A stretch of DNA of 64,000 nucleotides from Psettodes erumei (GCA_016785225.1 JAFBJZ010000372.1:248001-312000); one strand, 5' to 3'. Positions 25,098 to 37,776 are shown, counted from the first letter of the stretch. Program-made: numbers and translations. The notes: generated by a model from the letters alone, not told the origin.

Positions 25098-25371
25098 TCC
25101 TCCGCCCGCTCCCCCCGCCCCCCAAACTGCTCATGATTCTGTTTGAGTGCAGATCTGGACCTGGTTCCCTGGGCCCGGCAGAAAGAAGAGGCCGTATATC
25201 TCTCAACATCGGAGCCAGCCGGCCGCCGTTGAGCGTGTGGAGGATTCATGGCTTAATTTTCAATGTGGGCTAATCGCCAGTGAGATACAGGCCACTTTAT
25301 TTAGTGATGGGGGAGGGGGGCACTGAAAATGAGATCAATTAAACTCAGAGATTTTACTGCTGCTGTTTCAG

Positions 25372-25413
25372 CTGTCAGCAGACATGATGGATGCGGAGGC
25401 TGCGGGGGGAGAG
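25372..25413 (+). other. possible 42-nt micro-exon
   Basis: Acceptor TGCTGTTTCAG ends at 25371 and donor GTAAAT starts at 25414. The 42 bases between encode an open LSADMMDAEAAGGE in phase 0. Both sites are ordinary in strength and the segment is short, so chance is likely. Confidence 0.15.
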
Positions 25414-26524
25414 GTAAATAAATGGTACAGGCTACCTTTAGCTTCAGAACCGGAGGTTGCACTGTGCACCTCTCACTTGGTTCTGCAGTGACCCTCAGTC
25501 CGTTCCTGCATCCATCTCTTTCACTCACTTTGGTAGTAAAAGGCCTCCGTCTGGTCCATTTCTCACTCCATTTGTTCTTCCTCTCTTATTATTCTTGGTG
25601 CTGACCGCAGCCATTGGGGCCATCTGTGAAAAAGCCCTTTACTGTGGGTGGAGAGGAGGTGAAAGTCCTGGGCAAAGAGATGTGAATGATGGGAAACACC
25701 TGATCCAAACCCGGTTCTGTGATGGCGACTGGTTTTGTTCCTTTTCTTCTTTTTCACTTTTTTTGCAGAATTTTAGCCGTTAGCAGGAGAGCTAATCTGT
25801 CACTTAGAGTTGGCAGGTGATTTTCCAAACTTTGTAGATTTGCGATGTTTGGGTTCAGTAATTTCGAGGAGCCCTCCTCACAAACGTGGAAGTTATTCCA
25901 GATCTTGTGATCCAGTGTCAGAGCTGGTAATGTTCTCTAAGATTAACACTGCCTTGACCTTGACATGCCTACCCTATTATAGAATAACTAATAATAATTT
26001 ATGTTGATGCATATTTAAGCATTCAAATATTGATTTGGATGTTGATTAACACGGTGCTCAGGTCAGTCCAGTTTTTCAGTCCGATCTCAGCTTTGACGAG
26101 TGAATCTTTTGGTCCACATGAGGACATTCTCCAAAATCAAGGGACAACTGCAGCTTCTTATATGTATTAATATATACACTGTACACTGTATGTATTAGCA
26201 TATACACTGTGTGCCATCTGCAGCTTGCTGAAAGTGCTGCTGTGTGAGTTTTCCCCGGCACCAGCTTCTCGTTGTAGGAGGTCTCTGTGCCAACATCAGA
26301 GCAGCCCAGTGCCGCTTCTGAGGGCGTGGTGCATTTGAACCACGGTGTTCTGTACTGTACACAGCTAGCAGCGATGCAAATTCTGTAAGAAATAAAGAAA
26401 ACTTTAAAGAGCGTGAAGTTAACTGCACAAAAATGTGGAGATCAAGGAAACGAGGAAGCGTCAGGAGGCCTGACAAAGAGACTCTTTCTGTGCTTCACTT
26501 TTTGGTGCTGTGTGTACACAAAGG

Positions 26525-26526
<2 letters not shown>
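25414..26526. other. non-coding stretch
   Basis: Contains a strong pyrimidine-rich acceptor-like sequence ending at about 25766, followed by stop codons, and an imperfect direct duplication at 26160-26213. No gene seen. Confidence 0.45.
26160..26213 (+). repeat. imperfect tandem duplication, about 28-bp unit
   Basis: TATGTATTAATATATACACTG is followed by GTATGTATTAGCATATACACTG, two diverged copies in direct orientation with a short linker. Quoted pieces overlap the unit edges. Confidence 0.6.

Positions 26527-26564
<38 letters not shown>
26527..26564. repeat. (TG)19 microsatellite
   Basis: Uninterrupted TG array. Confidence 0.95.
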
Positions 26565-26565
<1 letters not shown>

Positions 26566-26682
26566 ATGATCAGTCCCCTGCTGTGAGCTCCTGCCGCTGT
26601 TGCTTGGAGAATCTCATTAGCTGCTGGGTAACTGTTGTGAAAGACCAGGACGACCAGCTGATAACCTTAGAGTAACAAAAGT

Positions 26683-26684
<2 letters not shown>

Positions 26685-26729
<45 letters not shown>
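26685..26729. repeat. (AC)22 microsatellite
   Basis: Uninterrupted CA array, complementary in sense to the GT array 120 bp upstream. Confidence 0.95.
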
Positions 26730-26731
<2 letters not shown>

Positions 26732-28367
26732 AAACATACTTACACTTACAGACGCACACACCCAGTGTGTCGCTCTCGGCCGTCAGATTAAAGACTGAGT
26801 TTAAAGGCTCAATAAACGACCCGCGTTAATTATTCTGCCGCTGATTATCGAGCAGAGCGGTCCGGAGGATGTCGGCGGTTTGTGTCCGTCTGGAAGTTCG
26901 GAAATTGGACCCGACTTGAGCTTCGGAGCGGCGGCCATCTGTCCGTTTGATTTTGGACAGGGGTTTATGGGATATTTATTGTTTTAATTTGGGAGCCGTT
27001 AAAGTGAGGGACAGGGGCAGTTTGTCTGGAGCGTTGCTCTTGGACTCCCCACAGTTTAAAACATTTAAACAAACCCTCCACTTCCCACACACTTACACTC
27101 TGTTATTATTTCTGTTTATTTTTTGCATTCACTGATTTATTGCTCAGGATTACGTGTGACTTCTGTCCACGTTGTCAGTCACTGTCAGACACAGGTAGTT
27201 GACATTTTTCCTCTGACAGCGTTCTCATTCGTCAAAACGACAGCGGTGCATGAGCGTCCGTGCACCTGCGACCGAGACGCCGTCGATTCTGATCCGTCAA
27301 AATGAAACTGCAGCGTCACTGCGAGGTGGAGGCCTGGCCGCCACCAGCAAAATGAAATCCACGGTTTTTACATGTGTTCTCTCAATGTTGCTCATGTACA
27401 AATAAATGCTGATTTAACTGCATAAACTGTGAGGCTGTACAGCTGCTGACAGTGGTTTCACATTTTACTTTTTTTAGTCCGAGCAGTGGGCAGCATGAGA
27501 GCGGAGCGCTGGGACGACAGTTTTAGGTAAACAGAGGAGTATGAAGGGCACTGCCCGCTGCAGGAGTCGGACATCATTTTGAAATAACTTTGAAAAAAAT
27601 AAAAATGTTTTGCAGAGATTCTGTTCAAAGAGGCACTCCTCCGGGTTATTACGCTGAGTCATAGCTCTCCGGTTCTTTGATGAAGCCCGGCTGTGGGCTG
27701 CTGCGTGTAGGTCGTTTGCCCCAATTAATGTTTCAAGCACATTTTGGAGAGCCTTGGTATTTTTTTTTTTCCATGTTGCTTATATATGCAGTTGGCTTTG
27801 GTTCCCGTGTGGAACAATATTCTGAAGATGAAAGCATTTCAAAGTGAAGGCAGCTCTCGTCTCTGAATGACACTGCCGTGTGACTCAGTGTGATGCTGAA
27901 CTCGTCTCAGCTGCCGTTCATGTATTTTAAATCAAAAGAGTGGAGTTAGTTGCAGGAGGAGCAGCGTATGAATGAATAGTATGAATGGATTTGAACTTTG
28001 CTGGAGCAGCACACTGTGGGTCCAGCCCACGTCCTCCCTGACTTAGTTTGCTTCAGTAATAATCATGCAGCGCTCCTGTTTGACACGTTAAAGAAAAGTC
28101 CCGGCACGCTGCCCTCGTCTGATGTGTATTTGCTGAAGGTCGCAAAACCTGGAAAGTCGTGGCTTTTATTTTTCAACACATCTTTGATATTTGGCCTTGA
28201 GGAAATTCTTTGTGCGTTCGTGTGCGTAAATACCTTTAAATGCCACAGCAGAGTGCAGACATGACCCTCTTTTTCATAAAGAGCAGCCGCGTTTGTTTCT
28301 CACAAACCTGGCTTTGAGTCAGCAGCTTCTCCCGCTAACAGAAGAGGAGGAACAACCCTCCTTGCAG
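26730..28367. other. non-coding stretch with mild CpG enrichment
   Basis: CpG dinucleotides are frequent at 26820-26945 and 27180-27330. A 49-nt exon-like segment lies at 27478-27526 (see findings). No gene recognised. Confidence 0.4.
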
Positions 28368-28690
28368 CGTGTCTGCGTAGCGTGCGTTGCATCATGCCGC
28401 GTCCTCCCCGGTGCTGTTGCTGTGGCGATAAGCGTGTCCCCCACGGCAGCTCGGGGCCGCGGAGGTAACTCACCGCCGGGACCGCTGTCGACCTGCCCAG
28501 GTCAGGGCTGCCGCCTCTGTCGCTCCCCGGTTCTGCATTGTCTCCCTGCACGTCTGCTGTCACATCGGGTTGCGTGGATCGGTTGATAAGAACCGCTCGT
28601 CCGACCCGACGGAAGCGTTTGACCCGAGCCGAGTCGCCTCAGCCCCGGGGTGAGAGAGGCAGAGCAGCTGAACGGCTTCGCTTCGTGACG
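28368..28690. promoter_or_regulatory. CpG-rich block with exon-like signals
   Basis: One of the densest CpG clusters in the window (CGCGGAGG, CCGCCGGG, GTCGACC, CCCGACGG, GCCGAGTCGCC). On the plus strand an acceptor (CCTCCTTGCAG) ends at 28367, an ATG with A at -3 lies at 28394 and GTAACT follows at 28465, giving a possible 97-nt exon with an open Cys/Arg/Pro-rich start of 23 codons. On the minus strand a donor-like GTGAGT reads out from the same spot. Island-like composition is direct; promoter or exon function is inference. Confidence 0.35.
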
Positions 28691-29224
28691 GTGATTCCTT
28701 GAACCCAGACGTCCCCTTCAGGTGGCGTGAGTGGCTTTGCTGTGGCGCAGAGTCAGTGGGGTTTTTGTGTTATTATTACTAGCAATTAGCACTGTGTGTA
28801 GTTTCAGTACAGCTGCATACAAACATTATCACATGCTTCATTGCCAAATTACCATGCAAGTCATCTGACGTGGCCTAAAATAACACAGATGTTTTAGGAG
28901 CCCGGCCCCCAGGAAAGAACGCTGTGTCCCAGCAAACCACAGGCCTGCATATAATTACTTATTATTATTACCATAACCGACAGTCGAATAGAAACGAGTG
29001 TGTCCCAAAGGGTCACGCGCTAAATTCACGCCGTGAGCGGGCGTCAGGAGTCAGTCAGAGAAGGACCCCGATGGAAACGCTACAGAAAATACATTTAAAA
29101 ACGCTCAGGACTTGTGTTGTGTTTTTCAGGTGCGTGAAACTCTAACACCTTGAACCCATTTCTGCAGACATATTTTAATTGATAACAAATAAACCACGGT
29201 AACATCTGCTGGCACTCATGCATG
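28691..29224. other. non-coding stretch
   Basis: Unique DNA; no gene or repeat recognised. Confidence 0.45.
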
Positions 29225-29340
29225 CATCCAGTTTAGCCCCCGCCTCCTTCTCAGGAAAGCCACTGTTTATCCACAGTCGGCAGTCACACTTCCTTGCTCA
29301 GGGGCACTCCGGCAGTATGGGCGGAACGTGCTCAACGTTC
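29225..29340 (+). repeat. fragment of a dispersed fish repeat
   Basis: The core TTCCTTGCTCAGGGGCACTC at about 29290-29309, followed by CGGCAGT, matches wording (CTTGCTCAAGGGCACTTCGGCAGT) I recall from an interspersed repeat common in fish genomes. The rest is diverged. No family name given. Confidence 0.45.
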
Positions 29341-29424
29341 GCAGAGGACTGATGCTGAATCATAACCTCCAGGTCTCCTTGAACACGCATGTACTGTATA
29401 TATGGTCCCACAAAGAGCGACTGA

Positions 29425-29450
29425 ACACACACACACACACACACACACAC
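29425..29450. repeat. (AC)13 microsatellite
   Basis: Uninterrupted CA array, next to the repeat fragment upstream. Confidence 0.93.
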
Positions 29451-29501
29451 TGATCCAGTGGGACCTCCAGACAGCAGATGCCTCTTATGGAAAGTTAAGC
29501 C

Positions 29502-29528
29502 ACACACACACACACACACGCACACACG
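29502..29528. repeat. (CA)n microsatellite with CG step
   Basis: CA array with one CG interruption. Confidence 0.9.
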
Positions 29529-29932
29529 TGTTGTGGAAAAATAAGGAGTAAAGGGGAGAAAACAGATGTATTATTCATGCATCAATTACTTTATTTTGAA
29601 ATGAATGCATAATGTAGTTCTCATTTTTTAACCAATGAGAAGAGTCATTGTGTTGTTGTCGGTGATGCTGAGCTGCTGGAGGCGATGATGTAGATTTCAA
29701 AAATATGTAAAAATATACATATTTTTTGTTGTAATTTTTGCCGTTGTTCTTCAAATATTCATATTCAGCTGTAGTAATTATACACAGAATATCATTACAA
29801 GGTCTCAGGTGGAAAGGTTGATAAGATGAAGGAAGTCAAGGTATGATGAATCTGCTGAGGAAGGTTTTCTTAAGAGTGTGTGTGTTTCCTGACAGATATG
29901 CGTGGGTGTGTTTTGCTGTCCGGGAGTTTGTT
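29529..29932. other. non-coding stretch
   Basis: A/T-rich unique DNA; no gene seen. Confidence 0.45.
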
Positions 29933-29970
29933 TGTGTGTGTGTGTGTGTGTGTGTGTGAGTGTGTGTGTG
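29933..29970. repeat. (GT)n microsatellite
   Basis: GT array with a GA interruption. Confidence 0.93.
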
Positions 29971-30079
29971 AGCTTTGACCTGTAAGTGGGAGGGCGAGTG
30001 GTGAGTGGAGGTACAACATCCTGATGAACACGGCTTCAGCTGAGAGACCACCTGGACCATGCAAAACCCGCTCCATTAC

Positions 30080-30109
30080 ACAAACACACACACACACACA
30101 CACACACAC
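30080..30109. repeat. (CA)14 microsatellite
   Basis: CA array opposite in sense to the GT array 110 bp upstream. Confidence 0.93.
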
Positions 30110-33100
30110 GTAGGAGTACTTGGACAGATGGCTGAAAGAAAAAGTAAAGAAAGTGTAGTTTAGGAGAGGAAATGATTTATTTCCTGTTTTTTTCCTTTTA
30201 TGGGGCGACGACCTCATTCTGTGGTTTTCTGTCAGCGCTTCACATTCAGTCGACTTTTTTTTCTGGTCTTAACGTGCTGATTAGCAGCTGCGATGACACA
30301 GCGGGTGAGTGTTAGTCGTAATTGTGTGTGTTACACAAGGCATTAGTGTCAGAAAACAAGCTGTCGGTCACATTTATCAAGAAAGAAATGGAGAAAATGT
30401 TCTTCCCTGCGTGAGGATTTGCTGATTTGCTCTCGGGTTTTTGGCCTTTCCTTGGAATGAAAATAAGACTGGAATTGAAAATGAGTCACAGTGTTATTCT
30501 ACCAGCGGAGAGTACATGTTGTACTGGCTGCACAGGCGGCAGCAGCCGTAGGATTATGATAGTAGTAAAAGTTTTTGTGGCAATAATAACAAGTAATAAG
30601 CAGGATTGTATCAGCAGCAGTAGTTATTCCTCCCTGTTCCTCCCAATGAATCTCCATCTCTGCGCTTTCTTCTCCTCTATGACGTATTTTTCCTTTTTTT
30701 CAGTCGCTTTTTCACCAACTTTCATTTCATTTTTTTTTCCCCAGAGTGGTCGTGTGTTTTTTTTTCCTCTCTCTCTCTCCCCTCCCTCTAATGTTATGTG
30801 CTGTTCCCCCAGAGCTCTTGTGTTTGTGTCTCATTTACAAGCTGAAACATTTATTACAGTTATTTCCCTCCCCTCTCCGTCTATCTGTCCATCACTGTCT
30901 CACCCTTATGATTTACAGTTCCATCTTTATACCTGAATTTTCTGAAACTCATGTGTCTCGTTCCTGAAGCGTTATTTCAGTTCTCCTGATGTTTGACGAC
31001 TCTTTCATCCTCTTCTCTCCTCCTCAGTCCCGTCTTTTCATCTCAGTTCTGCCGTCCGCAAAGTCTGAATAATGGAAGCTCTCCTTCTGTCGGTCAGTGG
31101 AGGTGATGATTTTGATCCAGAGGTGAGGACAGAGGTCCTTAGAGTTAAAATTCATTCAAATATGCTGTTTTTTAAAAACAGCACTCTTGTCTGAACGCAT
31201 TCTCTTCACTCCAAATATTTTTAACCCCATCTTCGATCGTTTTCCCATCACTGGGCTGATTAATGTTCACCTGAAATCCATTCCCGTCGCTCCTCTGGCT
31301 CGTGGGGGCTGTGACGGTCACGTGAGGTTGATGGAGCAACGCTCCAATACCAGCACCAACCCTGAAGGCAGCCGGAGCTTACGCTTCAGTCACCGTGTTG
31401 ATTTCTCACTTGTTTACTCTGCAGCTGAAGATAAATTCTGGTTCTGAATGGATAAATAAAAATAAGAAAAGGAGCTCAATCGGCTTCATGTTGCTGCTTT
31501 ACAGACCTGCACACTGATAAGGGTGTTGTGTTTGGTGTCACAGTCAATGTGGGGTGAGATAATACAACCACCTTTTGTTTTTTTTAATACAGGTTGAATC
31601 ATTTCAGGCAGCGCTGTGAGGGCAGCAGCCCTCCTGTGTGTTATTTAGGTCAGGGTGACTTTGCTGTTCATCATCTTTGTGTAAACCAGCCCCTTCTGTG
31701 CCCTTTGCTTTTAAATGAAATTTTGATCGCACAATGGGTAGAATGCAGGAAGCGTTACAGGAATCAATGCCAACCTGCCCCTTGCTAATTAGAATACATG
31801 ATACCGTTAACAGGCGCGAGCCTCAGCCTCATAAAAATCAATGTTCATTCAGGGTGAAAGTCAATATGTGCCTTTTCTGCATTTATATGGGAGACACTCG
31901 ATCATCACACGTCACATGCTAATATGCTAACAGTAACGATGTTAAAGGCTCATTACGCACGTTTCCTTGTTTGCGATGAGAGGCAACAACGGCAGAGGAG
32001 AAATCATTGTGTTTAATTTTGTGTTGTGAGCGCAAATGAACTGATTTGGTTTGTCGCTGTTGACGTCAGTAATTAGAAAATGATCTCCAGCTGTTGCAAT
32101 GGTGTCCCCGGCTTTTTGATTCTTGTTTGACACAGATTGCTCCGTTTTTTTTTCTTTCTTTTGAAGAAAAACGTTTGGGCTGCTCAACCTGTGTGTTAAC
32201 ACCGGGCTGAATGTAATTAAAATGAATATAGAAGTCTGTAGAGACTGACAAAAGGATGGAAAGCGGGAGGTACGGGAAGAAAATGGAAGAAAGAATGGAG
32301 GGAAGTGGAAAGAGACAAATGAGGAAGTAATTGAAGTGCCACTTTGTGCAGGCGCGTGCAGCATGGAGCCGGGATGTTCCTGAGCGAGGTGTTAAACGAA
32401 GTGCCTGCTCGTTAGCATGATAAATTTACTTTTCCCCGTGATGAATGCGTGCGCTCCCTCTCCTGTCGGCCCTCGAACATCGCCGTGGCACGCACTCGTA
32501 CACAGCACGGTCAGGTGTTTGAATGAAGCGCTCTTATCTTGTGTTATGTATTTCATGAGTGCCACTTGGACTGGAGACCAGCTGACTGAAACCTGCCTGA
32601 TCCCAGTGAAGGGTTGAAATCCACCGGCCGGAGTCAGAGCTCTGACAGAAACGATAAGCTGCGTCACGGTCTCGTCTCAGCAGCTGCTGCCCAGGAGAAA
32701 CATGTTTTCCTGCACGCTCCTCCACCTTTGCAGTCCCAGCTGCTCCATCATCTGCCACTCCGACGGACTCTGGAGCCTCAAACTGGCTCAGTACCGGTCC
32801 GGTGGGGTCTGCCACTCATGCGTTGGACCTGGACCCTGGGCCGCAGCGGACGGTGGAAAAGAAGGCACCGGGCTGGAGGCTGTGGTGTGTAACTCCACAT
32901 CAAATCCAGCCGGAGCATTTTACTCTGACCTTGACCATCTGACTGACTCATTTCTCTGACTTTTACTGAGCTACAGTAAAAGGCTGCAATCCGTTACCTG
33001 GTGTTGCACCTTGAGCCTCTCTCCTGATTGGCTAAACCAACACAAATGCCCCGCTCCGGAGATAAGGTGTGAAACTACACTCCTCTGGAACTTAAACCCT

Positions 33101-35539
33101 CATACATCTTCTTCTGGAGTAAAAATATGCGACCTTTGAAACTCAACCATCAGCGGTGGTGTGTAAACAAACCGAGGATGTTTCTGTCTCCGTTGTCACT
33201 TTTTTCCCCGCTTATCTTGCACTTTGCAGGCACGCTTGGCACACAGACCTCTCTGTCATCAGTGTTTTTGGGACACCAGACTTCAGAGAGGAATCCATGA
33301 CAGCAGCGTCAGAGCTGACTGGGTTTATGTAGAGCAGTTAGCAGGCTGGGAAAAAACAAAACAGCGCAGCTATAACTCAGTTAGCGCCCTGTGTGTACGT
33401 ATGCTCCAGTTTGATTCAGTTCACTATACCTGAATTAAATAACCCAGGAAAACATGAGTCCGGTAAAGCGTTCTGTTGGTTCTGAAATCAGCCTGCAGCT
33501 GGAACGTTTCCCTGAAAAGTTAAACAAGCCAACGGGAAACTAAATGAAACGCTGTTCTTTTTGTATGTTGGATATTATTCTGTCTGTTTGACCTCATTAT
33601 TACAGAATAAGCACAATGCAATACAGAAGGAGTCACTGAAAACCTAAGAGGGCATTAATAGATTTTTTTAAAACACAGATTTTGTAATTAAATTCCACGT
33701 TTGGCCTGAATTTCAGGAGAAATAAGTGAAGAGAGAAAATAAGAGAATTATGTCTCAGGGGCTGTAATCAGTACAAATTCACACCAGCTCTTTTAACACT
33801 GATCCCGCGGGCGACCTCAGACCGGATCCTGCGAATTGCCCTGTTTGCAGTTGTGGATGTGGGAATTGAAAAGCTCTGATGGTCAGAACTCATAATGGAC
33901 GCACAACCACGAAAAAAGGCAAACAAAGTCCTCGTTTGGAGGGAAAGGGGAGCTCTTGTCATACTCAGCTGACCAGCAGGTAATTAGCGAAACCCTTCTT
34001 CTCCTCCCCGCAAATCATCCGTCCTCTCTGTGTGACTGTGGACGGGCTGAAAATCTTTCCTGACCAGTGGACTGACCTCTAATGCAGTGGGCAGATATCT
34101 TGTGGGAGCAGGATCCTCAATTATCCAACCGTCACATGACCCCCTTCATAAATCTATCCCTTTTTCCTGCATCCTTCCATCCCTCTGCCCCCCCTCCCTC
34201 GTTGAATGAGCTCTGCTGGTTCGGTGAAAGGTGCCGCCTGTTGATCGATTCACGTGATGGAGGGGAACGCTGCGCGGCTGGCAGCCAGCCCAGCGGCCCA
34301 AACTGACAGCGCATGGTTGATGACGGCGGAGGGAAAGCTGACGAGGGCGCCCGACTGGCACGACGTGTTATTTACGACCGGCCAATACTTCCAGACAGAC
34401 ACTCGACAAAAGAGGAGAAGTGAGGTCATTCGTTGTGAAGTGAGGTGAGGTGAGCACCGTCACCTGATCTGACTCTTCTCTTCCCGCTGCAGAAGAGCAG
34501 AAGAGCAAAGCAGCGACTTTGTCGTCACACCTTCCCTCGCTAATTATTCTTTGTGACATGAAAAGTCCTTTTTTATTTTACACCCCACGAGGAGAGGAGC
34601 AGCTCCGACAGGCGCTGGCTCTGCTCGCACACAATCAAATTATTAGGGTGTAGTTTCCAAGGCACTCAAAACTCTCCATCCATCACCCAGTTACACCTCC
34701 CTACTTGTTGCTGCGGCCTGAATTATGGTGTTAAAGAGATAGTCAGCCGCTTCATAAACTCCACATCTGCTTTTACAGTTCAGTTTCCCTCCCCTCGCTT
34801 CCCGCCCGTCGCTAAGTGAAACTTGTAAGATGGTGTTCACCTTTTCCAGGTGTCTCCACCTGTCTGTCCACCTTCGTCTCCATCTCCTCATTACCTCCGT
34901 CTGTGCGAGCGTGGAGCCTGCTAATGGTTTCCTGAATTAAGCGAGGCGCCGTGTGTTTTTAATGAGCTTGAGTCCCAGGGCGAGAGAGTGCGCCTCTCAT
35001 TAGAGCATCAGAGTTTCAGGGCGACCTTTCGTCTTTACCGATGGCGCACACCAGCCGCCGCGACAGGAAACTTCACTTCAACTTCTTCAACTCGACAAAA
35101 TGTCATTCTGCGTAAGATGCTCGGGTAAAACGCACACGTAGATATCAGGGCAGCGTGATGACTGAAAAATAACCATTTCAACTCTCAAGAGAGGAAGATG
35201 CAGCACGAACGCGATGCAGCGAGTTTGCCGGCTAAATTATAGTGAAGCAACAGGTCGGCAACTTTCTCATGCAGCTCGGATGAAATCTGAATTTAGTTCA
35301 TAAGCAGGATGTGAAAGGTTTTCACCCGAGCTCCGACTGAGCCGGCCCCCGTCTGGAAAGGTGGTCGGGTTCTTATTTAGACTTTGGTTTGTTTGTGGTT
35401 TGAGAGCAAAGTGGAGCTTGTGGAAAGTTTTTGTCTTCGTTAAATATCACCCACCACGAACGTTTGTCCAGCGCTGACAAATCCTTCAAACTCATCCCCT
35501 CTCCTTCAGCAGCTCTACAGGTTTGTGTGTCCAGCTGAA
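30110..35539. other. non-coding stretch with one exon-like segment
   Basis: Contains a pyrimidine-rich zone at 30625-31027 and an exon-like segment at 31028-31122 (listed separately). The rest is unique DNA with small frames. A complex, repeat-free block at 31725-31830 carries TAATTAG. Confidence 0.4.
31028..31122 (+). other. possible 5' coding exon, 95 nt
   Basis: A good acceptor (TCTTCTCTCCTCCTCAG) ends at 31027. An ATG in favourable context (AATAATGG) lies at 31072, giving 17 open codons (MEALLLSVSGGDDFDPE) to a donor GTGAGG at 31123. The layout suits a first coding exon, but the acceptor's pyrimidine run is part of a longer low-complexity tract, so it could be coincidence. No family recognised. 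Confidence 0.22.

Positions 35540-35571
<32 letters not shown>
35540..35571. repeat. (AAC)10 microsatellite
   Basis: Uninterrupted AAC units, a rare trinucleotide among the CA arrays. Confidence 0.95.
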
Positions 35572-35834
35572 GGACTACGAGTAAACAGGTTGTTGTTTGC
35601 AGAGCAGCTGGGGCGGACGGGAATAAATCACCGTGAGTTAAATGCACTTGTGAACCCAAATCTCATGTTAGTGAAGGTGTCAGCCATGTTTCATGTTATT
35701 TAGTGTCTCTTTGTACATGTATTGTGTGTGTGTGTCTGTCTGTGTGTACCAGCTACATTTATTACCTGGAAAGCAACACGGTCTCTTATTTACTGTTGAG
35801 CCCCAGCAATTTTATCCGCCCTGTGACAGGATGT

Positions 35835-35835
<1 letters not shown>

Positions 35836-35865
<30 letters not shown>
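35836..35865. repeat. (GT)15 microsatellite
   Basis: Uninterrupted GT array; a shorter GT run precedes it at about 35722-35748. Confidence 0.93.
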
Positions 35866-35867
<2 letters not shown>

Positions 35868-36781
35868 GCATGCATGCGTGTGTGTGTTCGTGCGCAGCAT
35901 AGTAACAAGTTGAGGCAGACAAATCAAATCCAATAACTCACACACACACACTCTAACACAAACAACATGAGTTATATTTGCTCATTTTGTCTTGTCGCCG
36001 AGCAATGAAAAACTATTTTGTGTGTGTGTGTTTTCTAATTCCACCGTGATGATGTGTTGCAGGCTTTCTTCCGTTTCTCTTTGTCCTCTTTGCTTGTGGT
36101 ATCCATAACATTGTCCTCTCTCTCATGTTATTCAGTTGTGTAGCTGCAGGTTGGTGATGTTTAATGGCCCTTTTATAAAGTTAAAACACAATCTTAGGTT
36201 CCACTGCCTGCAAATCAAGCAGCCAGACTTTGGAGAGTATGATCCTGTAAAAACAAACAATAAAAAACCAAACAAACATCCCACAGGTCAAGATTGCTGC
36301 TTGTTCCCTCTGTTTAAAGCTGCAAATTAACATATTTATTTTATACTCAAACCTTGTAGTTAATTTTAAGAACTCAGACCTCGGCCTGAAAGAAGAAGAA
36401 AAAACAAAAGTCTGCATCCCTCCTGGTTCCACGAGTGTCTCCATCGCACTGAGGCTTTTTATATTTCTGTTGCTCATCTCGTCCGAGCTGCAGACACGTT
36501 CCTCAGCGACCCTGCTGCCTCTTAATAAAGTTTGAAAGCTGGAGGCGGCGGCTGCCCTCTGATCAAATCTGTGGCGTGACGGCAGACCCGCAGGCATCTT
36601 TAATACAGGCTGCTGACAAATTAAAGGAAAAACAGCAGCATAACGTGGTTGTGTCGTCCACCGGGCTGTTTCCTCGTGTTCTGATGAGGGTGGTGGAGAT
36701 AATTCACATCAGCAGGGGCAGTGTCGTCCTCTTTCTCCACTCATTTGTCAGGTTCATCACCCATCTGTATATTGCATATGA
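35866..36781. other. non-coding stretch
   Basis: Unique DNA. The 138-codon minus-strand frame at 36181-36597 has no recognised domain or splice framing. Confidence 0.45.
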
Positions 36782-36818
36782 CCCCCCCCCCACACACACA
36801 CACACACACACACACACA
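36782..36818. repeat. C-run followed by (CA)14
   Basis: Ten C residues then an uninterrupted CA array. Confidence 0.93.
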
Positions 36819-37147
36819 TCCTCTCTGACCTCTTTCCCTCCTTCTGTCATCATTCTTCTGTTTTCCCACTCGCTCACACGCATGCAATCTATCTTCTCAT
36901 TCTTTTTGTGCATGCTGATCAATGGTCCAATCTATATATCCATATAATCCAATCTAATCTATATCCCTGCTCTCTGAAGATAGGGGCCACATCTCACTAA
37001 GAGGAAGCCAGGCAGGCAGCCAGGTCAGTAAATTAGGAAGAGCTTTAATGAGCTGTCGCCTCAGCGTGTCCAGAAATTCCTTATAAGGCCGGATTGTCCG
37101 TCTTAACACTTGATTTACCCTCCTGCTGTAACGTGTGTTATTTACAG

Positions 37148-37313
37148 AGGGGGCTCGGGCACGAACACACGGCTGCGGCTGCTACGATGAACCGAGCACT
37201 GAAGTTTTAAAGGATGTGAGAGGATTAAAGCAGCTCCTGATAAAAAACAAAAAAAAACCCGTCAGACCAGAGCAAGCCATCGAATTTCCTCTGTCTGACC
37301 GGCCTCCAGACGA
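37148..37313 (+). CDS. candidate internal coding exon (166 nt), unknown protein
   Basis: An acceptor (GTGTTATTTACAG) ends at 37147 and a strong donor GTAAGTTCG starts at 37314. The 166 bases between are open in the phase with two leading bases, giving 54 complete codons and leaving phase 2. TAA occurs in another frame of the segment and would begin right at the donor if it were unspliced. The translation is mixed and hydrophilic, with a basic patch (GLKQLLIKNKKKPVRPEQ) and an acidic end (SDRPPDE). Codon content is plausible for coding. I do not recognise the family. Chance pairing of splice sites is the main alternative. The outgoing phase fits the candidate exon at 58329, which is weak support (1 in 3). 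Confidence 0.28.
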
Positions 37314-37702
37314 GTAAGTTCGAACCTCTGGGTTCCCCTGTGCGCTCCACAGTCAGACATTGATTCTTCTGATCTCGGTCCTTTTCAGCCAAACAGAAAA
37401 AAATGCATAAAGAAGTTTTTTATTGACCTGGGATGGTTTTGTTTTGTTTGAGTGTCTCAGGACATTAGGGCTGAAGAGACATTGATTTGGTATCGAAAGG
37501 ATACCGCTGATCTCTGAGAAAATGCTGCCTGTGTGTGGTTGTTGTGTTGAAATGTGTGTGTGTGTTGAACCTGTTGTTCACCTGGTGCCCCCCCCCATCC
37601 CCTGTCCCACGAGTTTGGTTCGGGTAAACGAACTCCTTTTTTGTAACGACACTTGGAACGAGCAGTTGGTTTATGCATGAGGATGCATGGAGAGAGAGCT
37701 CC

Positions 37703-37717
37703 AACACACACAGAGGC

Positions 37718-37776
<59 letters not shown>

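Noticed and set aside
37148..37313. Phospholipase-C-like linker suggested by the ILIKNKK-type basic patch
   Set aside because: Only a few residues resemble it and the surrounding order does not fit the family.
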